In this document: positions 54,894-64,000 of the stretch, in pieces
Position numbering within the stretch: position 1 is the stretch's first letter
How the letters are laid out: every line of letters starts with the position of its first letter
Assembly (NCBI GenBank): GCA_019096195.1
Contig: JAGTXK010000141.1
Span: 1-64,000 of the forward strand
Direction: 5' to 3'
DNA length: 64,000 nucleotides
Source: Boletus sp. NGJ
Lineage: Eukaryota; Basidiomycota; Agaricomycetes; Boletales; Boletaceae
The notes under the pieces: model-generated
Told to the model about the DNA's origin: nothing
Seen by the model: the letters and a program-made list of their open reading frames with translations, nothing else
Database searches by the model: none
Position numbers and translations under genes: made by a program

Positions 54894-56312
54894 TCATTGC
54901 AAGACCATCTCCGAACATCTTGACACTCTGCTACAAAACGCCATCGCCCTCTCACACTCCTCGTCAAAATCCACACCAAATGTTGAATCTGAGACGACCC
55001 TCCCGTAATCTTCGTCTTCGTCGTCATCATTGTCGTCCCCGTCCTCTCCAACAGTGAAGCGAAAGATCGGTTCGGGAGGCGATGGCGGGGTTGCCTTGGA
55101 CTCGACAGGCACTACCAACTCCATGGACATCTCAAGGGTGTCACATTTGATGTGGTCACGTTGAAAGAGACCGATCAACAGCTCCCATCTGGCATACCAC
55201 GACAGCTCCCATCCACAAAAATGGTTCCATGGAGACGGACTGCGTGGAGATGAAGCACACCTCAAAGGTTCCAGAGGTAGTTGGCTTTGGGGGATCGGAC
55301 TGTCGTCTGCAACGAGGGTGGAGTCGGATCCTTCGTCGTCTCCAGAAGCCGACGAAGTATACGAACTCAACGTCGATGAGGACATGGACGCTTCAACGTG
55401 TGGCGTGTCGTGCACAGACGCGGATGGTACCAACGATGTAGATCCCTGATGCATATCGAACATGTACAACATCTTTCGAAGTGTCCACAAGGGAAACTTG
55501 AAAAAGCAGCGATCGATGTTGACAGAGTATGGATCCCTCAATGCCGAGATATCACCAACGCGGGGAAAGATGGAAGCGTGGGCGTCCTGGTCGTGTTTCC
55601 TAGGTGGGTGGTCTGCGAGGTCGCGCTCCAGCCCAGACCGAGGGGTGCGCATATATGGTGGCGGGCTCTCTATGACGTGTTGTTGGGTGGTAGCGAGGCC
55701 CGTATATGCGTCGTTTGTCTCGGATTCCCGACTTCGTACACTGCCCTGCTCCATGCGTGAGCTCCATTCAGCCCATTCTTCATGTCGTGAATTCCACAGG
55801 GTTTTTTGTTGGAGAAGGGCACTACGAGAGAAGCCGTGATGAGGGTAATTGAGTCTCTGCGGTGCGGTGCGGGATGGTGGCATGACTTCTGGTATGTTCA
55901 GCTGGAAATGTACTAACAGTGGGCGGACTGGTAACGGAGACTGAGGCTCAACGACGACCTGGTCCATTGGGTATTTTCGTGGCATGGGGGATGTACGCAA
56001 TGTGTCTGCATTTGCGTGGGGGTGCGAATCCATAGCTTGTGGTGGATCATCTTCGCCGCCTTCCGTGATTAGAAGACGGGGGTGGTCTGGAGGTGCGATG
56101 TCGACCACGAGGGCTTCTTCTTCAATAAATGTATGCGGCCCATTATCGTGAAAGGGGGTGCAGGCCCAGTCCATGCCGTGCGTTTCCGAGTCATCCCCGG
56201 CTTCGAGAAGAGAGCCACCATCTCCCAAGTCTTCAATGCAAAAGTCAAGGCGGCTAGGAGAACGAAGTGGCGTCTGGGGTTCGTCCGATTCGTCTAAGGA
56301 CGAGCAGTCCAT
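54894..56312 (-). CDS. Hypothetical acidic Ser/Pro-rich protein, intronless
   Basis: This is a single 472-codon ATG frame without needed introns, unusual among its neighbours. It is mostly disordered and acidic (SSLDESDE near the start; GEDGDDNDDDEDEDYGRVVS near the end). Two stretches look folded and conserved: DPYSVNIDRCFFKFPLWTLR with KMLYMFDMHQ (about residues 272-300) and FCGWELSWYARWELLIGLFQ (about 372-392). Aromatic and basic residues in these parts suggest real domains, but I do not recognise the family. The continuous long frame with biased composition makes it a credible gene. Confidence 0.65.
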   Translation of the reverse strand: MDCSSLDESDEPQTPLRSPSRLDFCIEDLGDGGSLLEAGDDSETHGMDWACTPFHDNGPHTFIEEEALVVDIAPPDHPRLLITEGGEDDPPQAMDSHPHANADTLRTSPMPRKYPMDQVVVEPQSPLPVRPLLVHFQLNIPEVMPPSRTAPQRLNYPHHGFSRSALLQQKTLWNSRHEEWAEWSSRMEQGSVRSRESETNDAYTGLATTQQHVIESPPPYMRTPRSGLERDLADHPPRKHDQDAHASIFPRVGDISALRDPYSVNIDRCFFKFPLWTLRKMLYMFDMHQGSTSLVPSASVHDTPHVEASMSSSTLSSYTSSASGDDEGSDSTLVADDSPIPQSQLPLEPLRCASSPRSPSPWNHFCGWELSWYARWELLIGLFQRDHIKCDTLEMSMELVVPVESKATPPSPPEPIFRFTVGEDGDDNDDDEDEDYGRVVSDSTFGVDFDEECERAMAFCSRVSRCSEMVLQ

Positions 56313-56554
56313 GTGTGCTTATCGCCGGTGTACAAGATGGGACCAAAGATGAGAAAGGAGGAAAAGAAGATAAATAAACCACGGGCGTGTTTTATGTACT
56401 GTACGTGTCGAGGCCAAGGGGCGACAACATCAAAGCAGCGTGACAGACCCGGTCACGTGAACTGGCTTGCTTTGGTGGGCAAAGCCACCGCTCGAGGTCA
56501 ACAATGGAATGTATCATGCATGGGTGGGTACAGACACACCGAGAATGGTCCCCT

Positions 56555-57828
56555 TCACTTTCTGTCAAACCTCAGCGTCGTCTTTCGCATCTTCTCGGAG
56601 TGTTCAGAGAACGGCACTATGTATCCGCCGAGAGATGCTACCAGTCCAATCCTCTGATCCGCAACTGTGCCGCTATCCTGCGGCGCGGCGACAACCTGAA
56701 TGATTGATTGGGTCTCGACGCTGTGGATCTCAATTGTGCCATTGGGCAAGAGTGTAGTAATGTTTGGGTAGTCCAGACCTGTCGGTATCGGTTTGTTCCG
56801 TGTGGAGGTAAGTCGTATCACCACTCACAGACAGCGAGCGGATGACTCGGCCATTCTAGCGTCCCCCTCACCGGATCACAATCCCCCGTGATAAAGACAC
56901 CGATGGTACTCGCACCAGTCCACGAGAGCAAGAGAAATTCGTTTCCACCAACAACCACGATAAATGGCTTGACCGGCGCTGTATCTTCTTCTGCCTGATT
57001 AACAGGAAGCACAGGGAACATCTGAGCAGTCTGCAAATCAATAACGTTGTAATATTGGCTGTCGGCGACACAGAGGTATTGGCCCGCGCGTCGTGCTAGC
57101 TGAGCCCCCTGTTGGAATGGAATTTCCTACATAAAAAGGGTTCCGTTATTTTCATTGAGATTTCATCATGTCGAGTGGAACTGACCCTGGAGTAAACCAG
57201 ACGTTCTTCATATAGACTATACAGCGCAATAGCGTTCCGCTTTATGACACAAAAGTCAACCGGCTGCAGCTTGCTCGGGATGTCGTGCACCGCCGGCGTG
57301 ACCCGCGAAAGATGGTGCTGATCAACTGCAAAAGTCTCCACGTGGCGAATGGGCTTGATATTGGGTACAGGATCGAGCGAAGGTAAAGTATAGAAGTGGA
57401 TATGACGGTCTTTGACATCCTGAGTGAGGTCGAGTGCGAAAACAGCGTGAGCTTACCGGACAAGATCAGCACGCGGGACATGTAAGGGATGAGGACGAGT
57501 TCGTCGATGGGTTTTCCATTCGGAAGGCTCTGACGCGAGAGCAGAGTGTAGGATTCTTGCTGCGGGGGCAGGGCAACATGAGATCGCGCAGTCGGCACAT
57601 GCTCAGTAGACTCACCTTTGTAGAATCCGGCTCGGATTGAAGAGCGTATCGTACTAACTCGCCATTGGTGCATCCGATGTAGACCTCGGAACCTAAAACA
57701 CATGGGGTAAGTGAGACGAGACGGACTAGCTTGTGCATACCGAGTGCCTGAGCGCATGAGACATGACTGGCAGTTATTGCAGGTATAAGGGGTTGTATGA
57801 GGTAGGGAGGGACAAGGTCAGCGGACAT
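56555..57828 (-). CDS. CNH-domain (VPS3/TGFBRAP1-like) gene, C-terminally truncated
   Basis: Full-length members are about 1000 residues and tether endosomes in the CORVET complex. Here only the N-terminal CNH beta-propeller is present. The start MSADLVPPYLIQPLIPAITA is followed by SEVYIGCTNGELVRYALQSE, ESYTLLSRQSLPNGKPIDEL, YMSRVLILS, DRHIHFYTLPSLDPVPNIKP, LQPVDFCVIKRNAIALYSLY, GAQLARRAGQYLCVADSQYY, EFLLLSWTGASTIGVFI, DYPNITTLLPNGTIEIHSVE and GLVASLGGYIVPFSEHSEKM. The reading ends at 56555. GTGAAG there could be a donor, but the next gene's promoter follows within about 250 bp and no Vps39-type region is found. The gene may be a relic or a short isoform. Confidence 0.7.
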
Positions 57829-57956
57829 GGCAGAGGCAAGTTAGATCAACTCCGATACGTAAACGTAACGCTCGAGACTGTGCAAAGTCATGCACTTCCC
57901 CCTGCCCCGCTTTACTCCCTTTCTCACTTCCACCTCCCCCTCTCGCTTTCTTGGCC
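57829..57956. promoter_or_regulatory. Divergent promoter of the CNH gene and the SDS23-like gene
   Basis: Only 128 bp separate the two opposed start codons. Pyrimidine-rich tracts lie just before the plus-strand ATG. Confidence 0.55.
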
Positions 57957-59924
57957 ATGATCATGCAACCTATCGCGACCACACCACACCGAAGAGCATC
58001 TATCTCCGTACTCCATCCCAGAAGCCCGACTGGCCGCGAATCACCGTTGGGGATGGCCGTGCTACAATCAGCGGCGGCAGGTCCAGAAGCCGAGAAATGG
58101 GTTGAGTCGTGGGCGCGCGTCCATGCCAGAAGTCGGTCGTTGTCAGTGTCGCCATCCAGCATATTACTGACTACTCTCCGCGGATGCAGCTCTCATCGAC
58201 TCTCGCATCGTTGCTGTAGACGCCGACTGTACTGTGGAAGACGCCTGTGATGCAAGTTTGACTCTCGTTCTCTGCTGTCCTGGCTCATGCATCCTTGCAG
58301 CTGCTCCTTAGGGAAGATATTTCGTGTCTAGCAGTCAAGGCCCTGCTTTGCGCACAAACGAGCTCCCCTTTTCTGGGCCTCTTTGACGTATGGTTTTACA
58401 TCCTCCCAATTGTATCCTTTTCTGAAAGTGATCTAGTTCTCCGATGTAAACGCATTCTTGACCTTGGCTGCCACCCGGCACACCATACCTCCCCACGAGC
58501 TTAAGGCAAACCCCCGCGCGGACCAAATCATGTCTGCGGCGCGCTCTGGTCGCGTTCCTGTCCACCTAGTCAGCAGTGAGTATCTCTATACCCCATCCTT
58601 CCCGATCGCTTGATCCGCGACAGACTTGTCCGAGAAGAACTTTCTCGAAATTCTACCCTATGAAGCCACAATAGTATCTCTATTGGCCGTTTTCGCCCGT
58701 GGAACACACAGGGGTAGGAGATCCGTCAATCAACGACACGATTCTACGCTCAACGCAGACACAGTACTTGTTTCCTCGCCTTCTCCATCCGAGACGTATC
58801 TTGGCATGGTATCTGACATGGCACTTCTATCCTGGTTCTCTGCCTACGCGGATCAAACTCCGGCGTTCCAATCTTACCTCTCAAACTCGCTCTACGCACT
58901 GACCCTTCCTTCCCTTCATATGTACTCCTCGGTCGTTGCAACATCCAGCACAGCACAGGTCCTCGATGTCATGCGACTCATGAGCGAGCAAGGCGTGAGC
59001 AGTGTCGCTGTCATCGACGAAGAATCGGGGACGTTGTTGAGCGCAGTTAGCGTCACTGATGTTGGCAAGGTTTGACGGTCCAGTTACTCGCACACTTCGC
59101 TCCAACATTGATCCACCGCTTCTAGATAGTAGTTCCTTCCCAGAGTAATCATATACTCTCCACGCCTGTGTACCAATTTATCGCACAAATCAAGGTTTGA
59201 GCGTCGTCACTCACGTCTGCATCCGACATTGACACCAACACAGGAGCCCGACGGGCTGACAGATGGTGTCGACAAATATCCAGGTAAGGGGTATGCCTCA
59301 TCCTTCCAACAAGAACATCGGTACCATCGCTTGCGCAGTATACGTCGTATTCCCGACCAGCACTCTTTCATACACCATCCAGAAGCTTCTCGCCAGTCCG
59401 TACTCCTCGCTGCTTTCCCCTCCATCCCCGCTTTCTGATCTACACATTGTCTCGCAGCCAACTCGCACCGACTCTTCGTCACTGACAACGACTTTTCCCT
59501 CTCCTCATCCCCTTCCCTCTCCAACCTGGGAAGCGGCAATCTCTGCGGCATCGTCTCCATCGTCGACAGTGAGTCCCATTTCGTCCTCTCCTCTTCTAAC
59601 TCATGCTATACTTTCTTTCCCCCACCCCTTGCCCCGTCTTGACCAGTCCTCTCCCTGTTTGCCCGCATCGCCAACATCCCAGACGTGGACCCAACACGAC
59701 AGATGCGCCATCGGCGTGCCTCCTCCTCCTCCTCGCACTCCTCGCACTCTACGCTCTCCCGCGATCTCTCCGTCAGATCGCGTTCGAGCAGCCGAACGAG
59801 CATGCGTCTCAGCGCAAGCCCGCGCATCGTCGCGACCACCGCGGACAAGCGCAACTCGATCTCGAGTCTGGATGCGTTTCAGTGGTCGGAGCTGGTCTCG
59901 CCTCGAAAGGAAGAGCATAGGTGA
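57957..59924 (+). CDS. SDS23: CBS-domain protein, SDS23/AMPK-gamma-like
   Basis: Sds23-type proteins carry four CBS domains and influence PP2A/PP6-type phosphatase, cell cycle and nutrient signalling. It starts MIMQPIATTPHRRASISVLH. CBS parts are LIDSRIVAVDADCTVEDACD, LLLREDISCLAVKALL, FSDVNAFLTLAATRHTIPPH, LSEKNFLEILPYEATIVSLL, MVSDMALLSWFSAYADQTPA, TAQVLDVMRLMSEQGVSSVA, LLSAVSVTDVGKIVVPSQSN, EPDGLTDGVDKYP and VFPTSTLSYTIQKLLASPYS. The Ser-rich tail ends SSLDAFQWSELVSPRKEEHR. The intron after EDACD starts with GCAAGT, a classical GC-AG intron (from 58251). About ten exons, all joinable in frame. Confidence 0.82.
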
Positions 59925-60345
59925 TATGGTCTGTTGCGTGCGCGTCTCGGTGTGCTGCAGGAAGACGTCGTTTCCCGCCTCGTGTCGTTCGACTGTATTG
60001 TTTAGCAACTGCAGATTGGCGTCATACGGATTCCACAATGATCCAGGCCCGTCGATTTCATATGTACTGACGGTGTCGTCACTCAGTACTCAAGCATGGT
60101 CGTCTCGAAATGTATCTTTTTATCCACAGTGAAAGAGAACACGCCAACGTTGCACCGACAGCCATTTTAAGAGATAACGTAGTGCATACATGCAGAAACC
60201 CTAAACGTGAAAAAGAAAATGCGTACAATATGCATGTGTCTCACTACACGAGGGAAAGAAAACAATCTAAAGTGTGAATCTAGGACATAAGACATTAACC
60301 GAGAGGGGGAACATAGAATAATAGAGTAACCAAACACGAGCAGCA
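59925..60345. other. Intergenic between convergent 3' ends
   Basis: No gene; AT-richer sequence consistent with the 3' UTRs of both neighbours. Confidence 0.45.
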
Positions 60346-61457
60346 TTACTGCATCGCGTGTCCGTTGTCATTCTGCGCCATGGGTCTTCCCTCTTCCCTT
60401 CTGGTGCCGATAACCTTGGCGAGGTCGCCGATTCGCTGTGAGAGCTTCTCAAGCATTGGCCTGACACCCTCCTTGACCTCTTCGGCGACGCGGTGAACCT
60501 TGTCGCCAACTGACATGTCAGGGGTCGTGACAATGTCGCGCAGATCTGTGATGGTTTTGGAGATGTCAGGATAAGTAGATTGAAGGGTTTGAGGAAGCGC
60601 AGCAGTAGATTGTTGCAGCTTCTGCAACTCCTGAAGCATACTATCCGAGAGGGCATAGATCCGTGTTTGAGCGACGTTAATGGACGCTGAAGCAAGCCCC
60701 TGAATAGAGTTGGCGGTCTCAATAGCCTTCTGACTGTAAAGCAATGAGCGCATATAGCGAGTGCGAAAAACATGTCTACTCACACAAGGACGTTTTGTTG
60801 CTGAAGCTGTTTGAGATGCTCCGAGGAATAGACATAAACATTGTCTCTGAGATGCTTCGAGATGGCATATGCACGCTGGTACTGATATTGACATTCAGAG
60901 GATGGCGAATTTGCGCCGGGTTCGCTCCCGACTTTGTTCACGGCGCTCTCGAAATAATCGACAATAGGGGCGAATTTCTACAAGCTTATCAGTAATCTTG
61001 TGGGTACCTGAGATCACGTGCAAGGCACCTTGTCAATGCCCTCTGCAACGCCAACCGCGGGGGACTTGACGTTCTTGTCGAATCGCTCATTTGCAGATGA
61101 CACGACAGTGTTACGCCTGTCCCGCACGTAGGATGCTACTTCTTCTGGCTTGACCTTGAAGGGGTAAGGATACTTTTGCTCGATGACATCGAGTCCTTTG
61201 TTAGCGTAGCCATCCGCGGAGACAATGAGGGGTGCGAGTCGGATCTGCAGCGGCTGGGAGAAGTTGTACGCGGTTTGTGTGATGAGCTGAGCGGCGTGAT
61301 ACGGGGAGCGGGTGAGCATGTTTGACGAGAGGGTTAAATGTATCTGGTCCAAAGAGGACGCGATAATAGGGATGGAGGCGACACGAGTGAGCGCGGTGAT
61401 CTCAGGGATTTGCGATTGGGGCTGTGCCTCGGGCTGGGATTGAGTGGCGGCCGCCAT
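60346..61457 (-). CDS. Perilipin-like lipid droplet protein
   Basis: Fungal perilipins coat lipid droplets and affect lipid storage. There are three exons. The N-terminal part has ITALTRVASIPIIASSLDQI, MLTRSPYHAAQLITQTAYNF and QPLQIRLAPLIVSADGYANK, then GLDVIEQKYPYPFKVKPEEV, the PAT-like region of perilipin/CAP20 proteins. The middle exon has KFAPIVDYFESAVNKVG and AYAISKHLRDNVYVYSSEHL; the last exon is a long amphipathic helix region (LQELQKLQQSTAALPQTLQS; MLEKLSQRIGDLAKVIGTRR). The total is about 315 residues. Introns lie at about 60960-61025 and 60735-60785. No frame problem. Confidence 0.85.
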
Positions 61458-63185
61458 GAGAGGAGCGGGCTGTAAATGAGAGAATGGAAAGGAGAACGAA
61501 GATGTGATGCGAGAAAGATATCAGAACGGGGTTCATATACTTTGGCGGCTTGGCATGTGATTTTGGTCTAGCGCACATGTCACATGTCACACGTGTCACA
61601 AAACCACTTTGCACTGCGGCGCGTACTTTTCACGAGGATAACCTGCCAGCGCGCTGTGGCCCTGGTTTCATGTTGACATAGTGTGCGATAATCATAATCC
61701 TTATCTTGTCGATTAGGATTAGTAGTTGCCCCCACTTGCATGGACACTTGCACCATACCCCACGCGGTGGATATGATCTACGCGTTTATTAGCTTTCAAC
61801 CCTGTTTCTAGGGGTTGAGTACTAATCACGGAATACAATCGATCCAGACTCTCGTGATTACTAGCCTCTTATCCTCCTCCATCAACATTTGATCCGTCGT
61901 CATGGGAAGACGGACATGACAATTCGATCCGTTCTAATCCATTCCATTCCAGTCGCACTCTCCGCGTTTGGCTAGTGCCGACGTCCATTAGGGCTCAATC
62001 GGAAACCTGTGATTGTCACTGCTTTCCGTCGACGAGAGCCGTCGGAACCAAAGCGTACGAACGTGTCCGATAGTCAACCAAATCGCGTGATTATAATGGA
62101 CCATCGGGAGAACTGTGGATGGTCGACTCGACTATTTCAAAGAGCGCATCTAGTCGATCCAATCACGCTAATGAAGACGGTGGCGTGAGAGGATTTGCTG
62201 GCACTAATCATAGTAGGCGTCGTGACGCCATCAACGTGGGATATCATTCAGAGGAGCCGTTGTTGGGACGCATTTTCTTTTGGTATTGTAATGATATGCG
62301 ACTCGGATCCTCACCTGCGTTCTTGTGAACGGAGGAAACGAGGAAGGAGACAACATATAATTACCTAATCTCGAGTCTCAGGAAGCTCCACGAATCGTCG
62401 TTGGACATGTTTCAGAGGAATGGTCCTTCTGTTCCATTTCCGGTCTCATCAACACGACCGTAATACACCGATGAAAGCTACACAGAAAACCAGGCAATTT
62501 CTTTTTGAGGTAGGTGTGGTGTTTGCCCGTCACTCCCGTTTTCGTCTGAACTTTGAGAAAGGCTCAAGGGCAGAACGTGACAGTGCGCGGGATTGGGGTT
62601 GGCGACGCTAATAAAGAGCGCGAAAAAGTTGGGCTGTATGGCGCCACCGTACGGAGAACGATTCTGCGCAGTAAGACCGCTTTCAGTGAGATGGATTCCA
62701 CCAGCGTTCACTGATGACCTGGTCATCCCAACGAGGGTTATTTGTCTGGACGCTGAGAACACGAGACGCTCGCGTAAACGGGAAGAACGCACGTTTATTA
62801 CGCCCACCTCTCTGCGCACCACGAGTCGACCTCCATATTTTGTACGTTCAGCCATCGAAACCCAGTACGCGCGTCCACCGTTGAGGAAGATGCCGTCAAC
62901 GAAGGACAGTGTGTAGTAGTTCTCGAGAGTGATTATACAATGCCAACAATTCAGTAAGGCCACAATATTAGTTCAAACTGGTGGTGTGCCGCTGAGTGTG
63001 TTGCGGCACCACTCTCTTTGGTAACACTCAGGTCTGAAGAATCAAACCGCTCCCGCATCAGATCAACGACATTTATATGGACTTTGAACGTCACCTGCAT
63101 CAGCGAGCAACAGCACTTCGAAACGCGGAGCGGTCACGCCCAAATTTCGGCCCTGAGATGAACCGTAAGCGCCGTTGTTCATTCT
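61458..63185. other. Intergenic, no gene supported
   Basis: Promoter of the perilipin-like gene, then 1.7 kb with short frames. A 161-codon minus frame (62478-62963) lacks family features and splice context. Confidence 0.4.
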
Positions 63186-63570
63186 GTGTCACAGCCTAAG
63201 ACGGAGACCAACGCTGCTGAAGTGAGCCATTTGAACAACGTGAAGGACGACTTGGGTACTGGACAGGGTCACGCAGATCCAAAGACAGCCACTCCTGTGC
63301 GTCGTTCTCGTGACGATAGACCACGTCGTGACAGCTCACTTTCTGCTGTAGGCGCAACAAAGGAACGTTGCACCTCAGTGGCCCTCGGTCGTGCCAACGG
63401 GGGTCCATGTCATGGTGCGCATTCACTTTTCAACTTACCACACCGTTAGACTCAGTGTGGAATACATCAGGAAGAAGCAGGCGATGCTAGGGTTTCGATC
63501 GCGTTCAAGTTACCAGGATGGATGTGCTGTTTTGGCACGGGTACTGAAGATGGGAGGCATTAATGCACCA
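63186..63570 (+). repeat. Dispersed repeat, copy 2
   Basis: It aligns in the same orientation with 6755-7110, sharing GGGGGTCCATGTCATGGTGC and several shorter blocks in the same order. It is diverged and non-coding. Confidence 0.7.
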
Positions 63571-64000
63571 TTTCCTGAGCGGATCTAAGAGCTACAGCTC
63601 AAACCACGAGTCGGATAAATCGGTCAACAATTCTACCCCGCCGGAGCGCTAGCTTCACCGCGAGTTCTGCGAGCGAGCGGAATGGCAACGATGAGGGATC
63701 CGAATGGATTATAGATCGCCAGAATTTCCTGACACGCGCTCCGCGCACATAAAGCTGTTGTACTCTAAGCCATCGACACTTCTACGATCGGGGAAGGAGG
63801 CAGGGCCTCCAGACCGAAGCACGAACGACACGTTTTACATCGTGACATCATCTCATAGCCTGAACACCAAAACTACACAGTGCTCCGGAAGCCAGACCGA
63901 CGATCGCAAAGGAGCCACCTAGTGTCGCTGCGACATCTACGTCTTCGCGGCGCCCCTCGAGCCTGGGATTATGCTCGAGAGAAGAAACAGCAAGCGTAGC
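63571..64000. other. Right window end, nothing recognised
   Basis: Short frames only. Confidence 0.4.

Noticed and set aside
62478-62963. 161-codon minus frame
   Set aside because: No recognisable domain, no splice context, and it lies in a region of repeat debris.
1-64000. tRNA genes or CRISPR arrays
   Set aside because: No box A/box B pair or cloverleaf was found in a visual scan, and repeats here are eukaryotic satellites or LTRs without a regular spacer pattern.

Overview
The window is nuclear DNA of a filamentous basidiomycete, most likely an agaricomycete (mushroom-forming fungus). The reasons are intron-rich genes with many introns of about 50-60 nt, gene families typical of that class (MYND-finger proteins in tandem, WD40 gene fragments, a fungal perilipin, a thaumatin-like protein), divergent genes with short shared promoters, and Ty3/gypsy chromovirus-type retrotransposons. 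No tRNA, rRNA or CRISPR array was recognised. Exon borders were worked out by eye from splice sites and protein family patterns.

Layout. 1-1440: tandem repeats, including an 87-bp minisatellite. 1783-7110: two decayed WD40 gene copies in opposite orientation enclose a proline-rich membrane protein gene and ERV25 (p24 cargo receptor). 7713-13277: a serine-rich protein with a SUMO-interaction-like motif, and a large protein ending in a HECT-like (UBE3D-type) E3 domain. 13745-26784: a retrotransposon graveyard. An old minus-strand gypsy element (A) is split by a plus-strand gypsy element (B, 16615-23914, target duplication GATAT) and by a solo LTR (C, target duplication GTAGT), and is cut off at an inverted LTR (D). 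LTR D abuts a 5'-truncated amidohydrolase pseudogene (26785-30075).

30133-42541 is mostly housekeeping: an MDR oxidoreductase, the alpha subunit of protein farnesyl/geranylgeranyltransferase (RAM2), the mRNA export factor ALY/REF (YRA1/Mlo3-like) with an unusually long intron, RNA polymerase III subunit RPC31, a secreted Cys-containing protein, homoserine dehydrogenase (HOM6) and a protein with an EDC1/PNRC-like decapping motif. 44216-61457: a thaumatin-like protein, cystathionine gamma-synthase, two tandem MYND proteins, a hypothetical protein, a truncated CNH-domain (VPS3-like) gene, an SDS23-like CBS protein and a perilipin-like protein. The right end carries a diverged second copy of a repeat also found at 6755-7110.

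How the genes relate. HOM6 and cystathionine gamma-synthase both act in the aspartate/sulfur amino-acid route but are about 7 kb apart and not a cluster. The strongest leads are (i) element B, which has an 11-nt primer-binding site complementary to the predicted 5' end of its own transcript, the Tf1-type self-priming arrangement; (ii) an extra zinc-knuckle ORF after integrase in both gypsy elements, intact in B although gag-pol is broken; (iii) the 603-nt intron in the ALY/REF gene, reminiscent of the long regulatory intron of yeast YRA1. Three housekeeping-type genes each need a one-base correction, two of them at long homopolymers, so sequencing error should be considered before calling them broken.
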